Shown here in pieces: positions 23,927 to 25,028 of a stretch of 25,028 nt of DNA; position 1 is the first letter of the stretch, and each line of letters begins with the position of its first letter. The notes beneath the pieces were generated by a model. It was not told the DNA's origin. It did no database searches and saw only the letters and a program-made list of their open reading frames with translations. This DNA is from Leptotrichia sp. oral taxon 215 str. W9775 (GTDB lineage: Bacteria; Fusobacteriota; Fusobacteriia; Fusobacteriales; Leptotrichiaceae): positions 90,028 through 115,055 of the forward strand of contig NZ_KI272827.1 in assembly GCF_000469505.1 (NCBI RefSeq), given 5' to 3'. The position numbers and the translations under genes are program-made.

Positions 23927-23936
23927 TATTCTTTTA

Positions 23937-23953
23937 ATCCAACATAGTTGGAT
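23937..23953 (+). terminator. Hairpin after the transposase; terminator or oriIS candidate
   Basis: ATCCAAC, ATA, GTTGGAT is a perfect 7-bp stem with a 3-nt loop, 10 nt past the stop, followed by ATTTTG and a T7 run about 15 nt later. IS91-type elements carry their replication origin at this end, so an oriIS role is also possible. Confidence 0.5.
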
Positions 23954-23987
23954 ATTTTGTAATACAATTTTTTTAATAACTATAAAT

Positions 23988-24009
23988 AGAGGAGACGATT
24001 GCCTCCTCT
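23988..24009. other. GC-rich hairpin near the probable right end of the IS91-like element
   Basis: AGAGGAG and CTCCTCT form a perfect 7-bp stem with an 8-nt loop in an AT-rich stretch. It has no T-run on the plus strand. It may be part of the element's right end. Confidence 0.45.
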
Positions 24010-24086
24010 GAAAGTCATTCAATATATTCATAAGTATATCTTTTTGATTATTAAAAATAAATTTAGTTTACTTATAAAAATAAAAA

Positions 24087-24108
24087 AATAAGGGTTTTAA
24101 CCCTTATT
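24087..24108 (-). terminator. Terminator of the toxin-antitoxin operon (possibly bidirectional)
   Basis: AATAAGGGTT, TT, AACCCTTATT is a perfect 10-bp stem flanked by A-runs to the left and T-runs to the right, so it can act on both strands. It includes the toxin stop codon at 24104-24106. Confidence 0.8.
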
Positions 24109-24382
24109 TTTTATAAGAACTGCCACGACTATCGATTTTTATTACTTCAATAATCTTTATTTCAGTTTCTTTTACCAAAAATATTGCTCTATAGTCTCCT
24201 ATACGCATTCTAAAGGCATTAGAAATAGAATTATAAACATTAATATCAAAATTTTTATAATTTTGATGAAAGTCTTTTGCTAATTCTTCAAAATTTTTTA
24301 AGAATCTGTATCCCACTTTAGGATTTTTCTTTAAAAATTTTTTAGTTTCTTTTTTATAAAGAACCTTGTAAAAATCTTTCAA
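24104..24382 (-). CDS. RelE/ParE-family toxin
   Basis: This 92-residue protein has the RelE/ParE fold pattern: YKVLYKKETKKFLKK at the start, FEELAKDF, a core NAFRMRIGDYRAIFLV (54-69) and the C-terminal SRGSSYK. Arginines R58, R60 and R65, plus R86 and Y90, match residues typical of RelE-type mRNA interferases. The start is a TTG at 24382 with AGGAG seven bases upstream; the ATG at 24412 opens the same frame but has no site and would add an antitoxin-frame tail. It overlaps the antitoxin gene by 29 nt, which should couple toxin synthesis to antitoxin translation. Whether it cleaves mRNA or acts on gyrase is not determined. Confidence 0.85.
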   Translation of the reverse strand: MKDFYKVLYKKETKKFLKKNPKVGYRFLKNFEELAKDFHQNYKNFDINVYNSISNAFRMRIGDYRAIFLVKETEIKIIEVIKIDSRGSSYKK

Positions 24383-24680
24383 GGCTGATCTCCTCTCCCA
24401 GATCGTCTTCATCTAAATTATTTAATGCTTCAATAATTTCGTATTCTTCATTTTCCGGAACAGAAGGACAATTAGCCCTTAAAAAAGCAGCTAAGTCAAG
24501 ATTTTCTTGCTCTTCGACATATTTTAATGTCGCAGTTCTTACTATTTCTGAAAAACTAATACCAACTTTTTTTGCATAAATATTTACACGATTAAAGTCG
24601 TCTGAATTTATTAAGATGTTTTTTCTCAGATTATTTTTAGATTTGTTATTAGCCCCCCTCATTTTCTCTAAATTTTCCAT
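24354..24680 (-). CDS. Ribbon-helix-helix antitoxin
   Basis: This 108-residue protein has a ribbon-helix-helix DNA-binding pattern at about residues 18-56: a strand LRKNILIN, then helices DDFNRVNIYAKKVG and SFSEIVRTATLKYVEE. An acidic C-terminal half (about 72-108) probably wraps the toxin. GGGAG lies six bases before the ATG. It is the first gene of the pair and probably represses its own promoter at 24843-24871, where an inverted GTATT/AATAC repeat overlaps the -10. An ATG at codon 7 is a less likely start. Confidence 0.85.
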   Translation of the reverse strand: MENLEKMRGANNKSKNNLRKNILINSDDFNRVNIYAKKVGISFSEIVRTATLKYVEEQENLDLAAFLRANCPSVPENEEYEIIEALNNLDEDDLGEEISLERFLQGSL

Positions 24681-24681
24681 A

Positions 24682-24711
24682 TTATTCTCCCTTATAATAA
24701 ATTATTTTCAT
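24682..24711 (-). CDS. Possible nine-codon leader peptide of the TA operon
   Basis: AGGAG two bases before an ATG opens MKIIYYKGE, which ends in TAA one base before the antitoxin ATG and covers the antitoxin's ribosome site. It could couple or gate antitoxin translation. A chance ORF in AT-rich DNA is equally possible. Confidence 0.25.
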   Translation of the reverse strand: MKIIYYKGE

Positions 24712-24840
24712 TTCTCCTATTATTTGATGTTGTAAATTTTTTTTATTTTTCTTTAACTTTTTTTATAAATTCAATATTAGTTTATCATAATTATTTTTTC
24801 TAAAAACAAATCAAACTGATACATACGAAACATCTCACAC

Positions 24841-24858
24841 GTATTATACACACAATAC
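24841..24858. promoter_or_regulatory. Candidate antitoxin operator
   Basis: GTATT (24841-24845) and AATAC (24854-24858) are inverted copies spanning the -10 region of the TA promoter. GTATTATAC within it is also a near-palindrome. This fits autorepression by an RHH antitoxin. Confidence 0.4.
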
Positions 24859-24871
24859 ATATTTTTGTCAA
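24843..24871 (-). promoter_or_regulatory. Perfect-consensus sigma70 promoter of the TA operon
   Basis: On the minus strand TTGACA (24871-24866), 17 nt, then TATAAT (24848-24843): consensus hexamers with optimal spacing. The start near 24836 gives a leader of about 155 nt before the antitoxin. Confidence 0.8.
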
Positions 24872-24895
24872 GCTTTTTATTTCTTATGGTATAAT
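24865..24895 (+). promoter_or_regulatory. Plus-strand extended -10 promoter overlapping the TA promoter
   Basis: TGGTATAAT (24887-24895) is an extended -10, with TTGTCA (24865-24870) at a long 19-nt spacing. The -35 shares bases with the -35 of the divergent TA promoter. Confidence 0.55.
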
Positions 24896-24918
24896 TAAAA
24901 TAAAAAGGAGTATTTATT

Positions 24919-24995
24919 ATGTTTAATTTTTTAAAAAAAAAAGCAGGAACAAAAGAAAGAAGAAAATCCAAAAGATAAAATAAAAGGAGTCATAA
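24919..24995 (+). pseudogene. Broken 5' end of a gene, frameshifted in an A10 run and cut by a mobile element
   Basis: AAAGGAG (24904-24910) precedes an ATG at 24919. As written the frame gives only MFNFLKKKAGTKERRKSKR and stops at 24978. If one A of the A10 run is removed, the frame continues as KKKQEQKKEENPKDKIKGVI into the putative IS end at 24996, a far more protein-like sequence. Transcriptional slippage on the A-run or a true frameshift could each explain it. The gene is unidentified. Confidence 0.4.
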
Positions 24996-25028
24996 TGTAC
25001 TGCACCTCCAATCTTGTGTCCAAGATTT
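24996..25028 (+). mobile_element. Probable terminal inverted repeat of an IS3-family (IS150-like) element, cut by the window edge
   Basis: TGTACTGCACCTCCAATCTT followed by GTGTCCAAGATTT resembles IS150-group ends, which begin TGTACTGCACC and carry a TTGGAC-type block. No transposase sequence is visible before the edge, so this rests on recalled end similarity. Confidence 0.45.

Larger units (their letters stand above)
22658..24009 (+). mobile_element. IS91-like insertion element (bounds approximate)
   Basis: A single transposase gene lies between a hairpin upstream (22658-22678) and two hairpins downstream (23937-23953 and 23988-24009). IS91-type elements lack terminal inverted repeats and target duplications, so exact ends cannot be fixed from one copy. 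The limits given are the outer hairpins, which could belong to the terIS and oriIS ends. The ula promoter just to the left is intact. Confidence 0.5.

Noticed and set aside
23988..24009. Possible fifth, shrunken copy of the dispersed repeat
   Set aside because: AACTATAAATA nearby and a GAGG/CCTC stem recall the repeat, but the arms lack the CTCAAAATTT core and there is no T-run. The similarity is within what AT-rich sequence gives by chance.
24777..24971. A 64-codon minus-strand open frame across the TA promoter region
   Set aside because: It spans both divergent promoters, has no ribosome site at its first ATG and reads as AT-rich noise. Only its last 18 codons could be transcribed from the TA promoter, which is noted in a finding.
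1..25028. CRISPR arrays, tRNA or rRNA genes
   Set aside because: No regularly spaced direct repeats and no tRNA- or rRNA-like sequence were recognised on reading both strands.

Overview
This 25 kb window is low-GC, gene-dense bacterial DNA. Nearly every gene lies on the minus strand. The gene content suggests a fermentative anaerobe of the Fusobacteriota, most likely a Leptotrichia-type organism. The pointers are [FeFe]-hydrogenase maturation genes, an anaerobic L-ascorbate PTS pathway, saccharolytic enzymes, dTDP-sugar synthesis and strong AGGAGG ribosome sites. The taxonomic placement is inference; there is no rRNA gene in the window.

Layout from left to right, with minus-strand transcription running right to left. 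(1) 121-4628: an M18 aminopeptidase followed by a large intracellular GH13 alpha-glucan hydrolase. (2) 4891-7912: a hydrogenase-maturation operon, TM1266-type regulator > hydG > hydF, behind a clear sigma70 promoter. (3) 8146-11128: pgi, a small Tad2/DUF2829 protein with its own promoter and terminator, and prs. (4) 11202-15014: GH16 glucanase > rfbB > rfbC (dTDP-sugar branch), then a WbbL-like family 2 glycosyltransferase. (5) 15148-16417: an exported protein of unknown function and an XRE regulator. (6) 16538-22443: a complete L-ascorbate utilisation operon in the order ulaG-A-B-C-D-E-F, with a strong promoter and a palindromic operator candidate but no ulaR. (7) 22658-24009: an IS91-like two-tyrosine transposase on the plus strand, apparently translated from a leaderless mRNA. 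(8) 24104-24871: an RHH antitoxin / RelE-ParE toxin pair behind a perfect-consensus promoter. (9) 24865-25028: a plus-strand promoter, a broken gene start with an A10 run, and what looks like the end of an IS3/IS150-type element running off the window.

The most notable non-coding signal is a family of about 76-97 bp imperfect palindromes at 1-91, 8051-8126, 12072-12168 and 15902-15992. Each sits 10-30 nt past a stop codon. At the three sites where the downstream flank is visible, the repeat runs into a T-rich tract. They look like dispersed terminator repeats (MITE- or REP-like) and separate the transcription units listed above.

How the genes work together: ulaABC imports and phosphorylates L-ascorbate, ulaG opens the lactone, and ulaD/E/F convert the product to D-xylulose 5-phosphate. 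That product, together with pgi (hexose phosphate) and prs (ribose phosphate), links to central carbon flow. The GH13 enzyme degrades stored or imported alpha-glucan. rfbB/rfbC supply part of the dTDP-rhamnose route, which the nearby glycosyltransferase could use. hydF/hydG build part of the H-cluster for hydrogen-evolving fermentation; hydE and the hydrogenase itself are not in this window.
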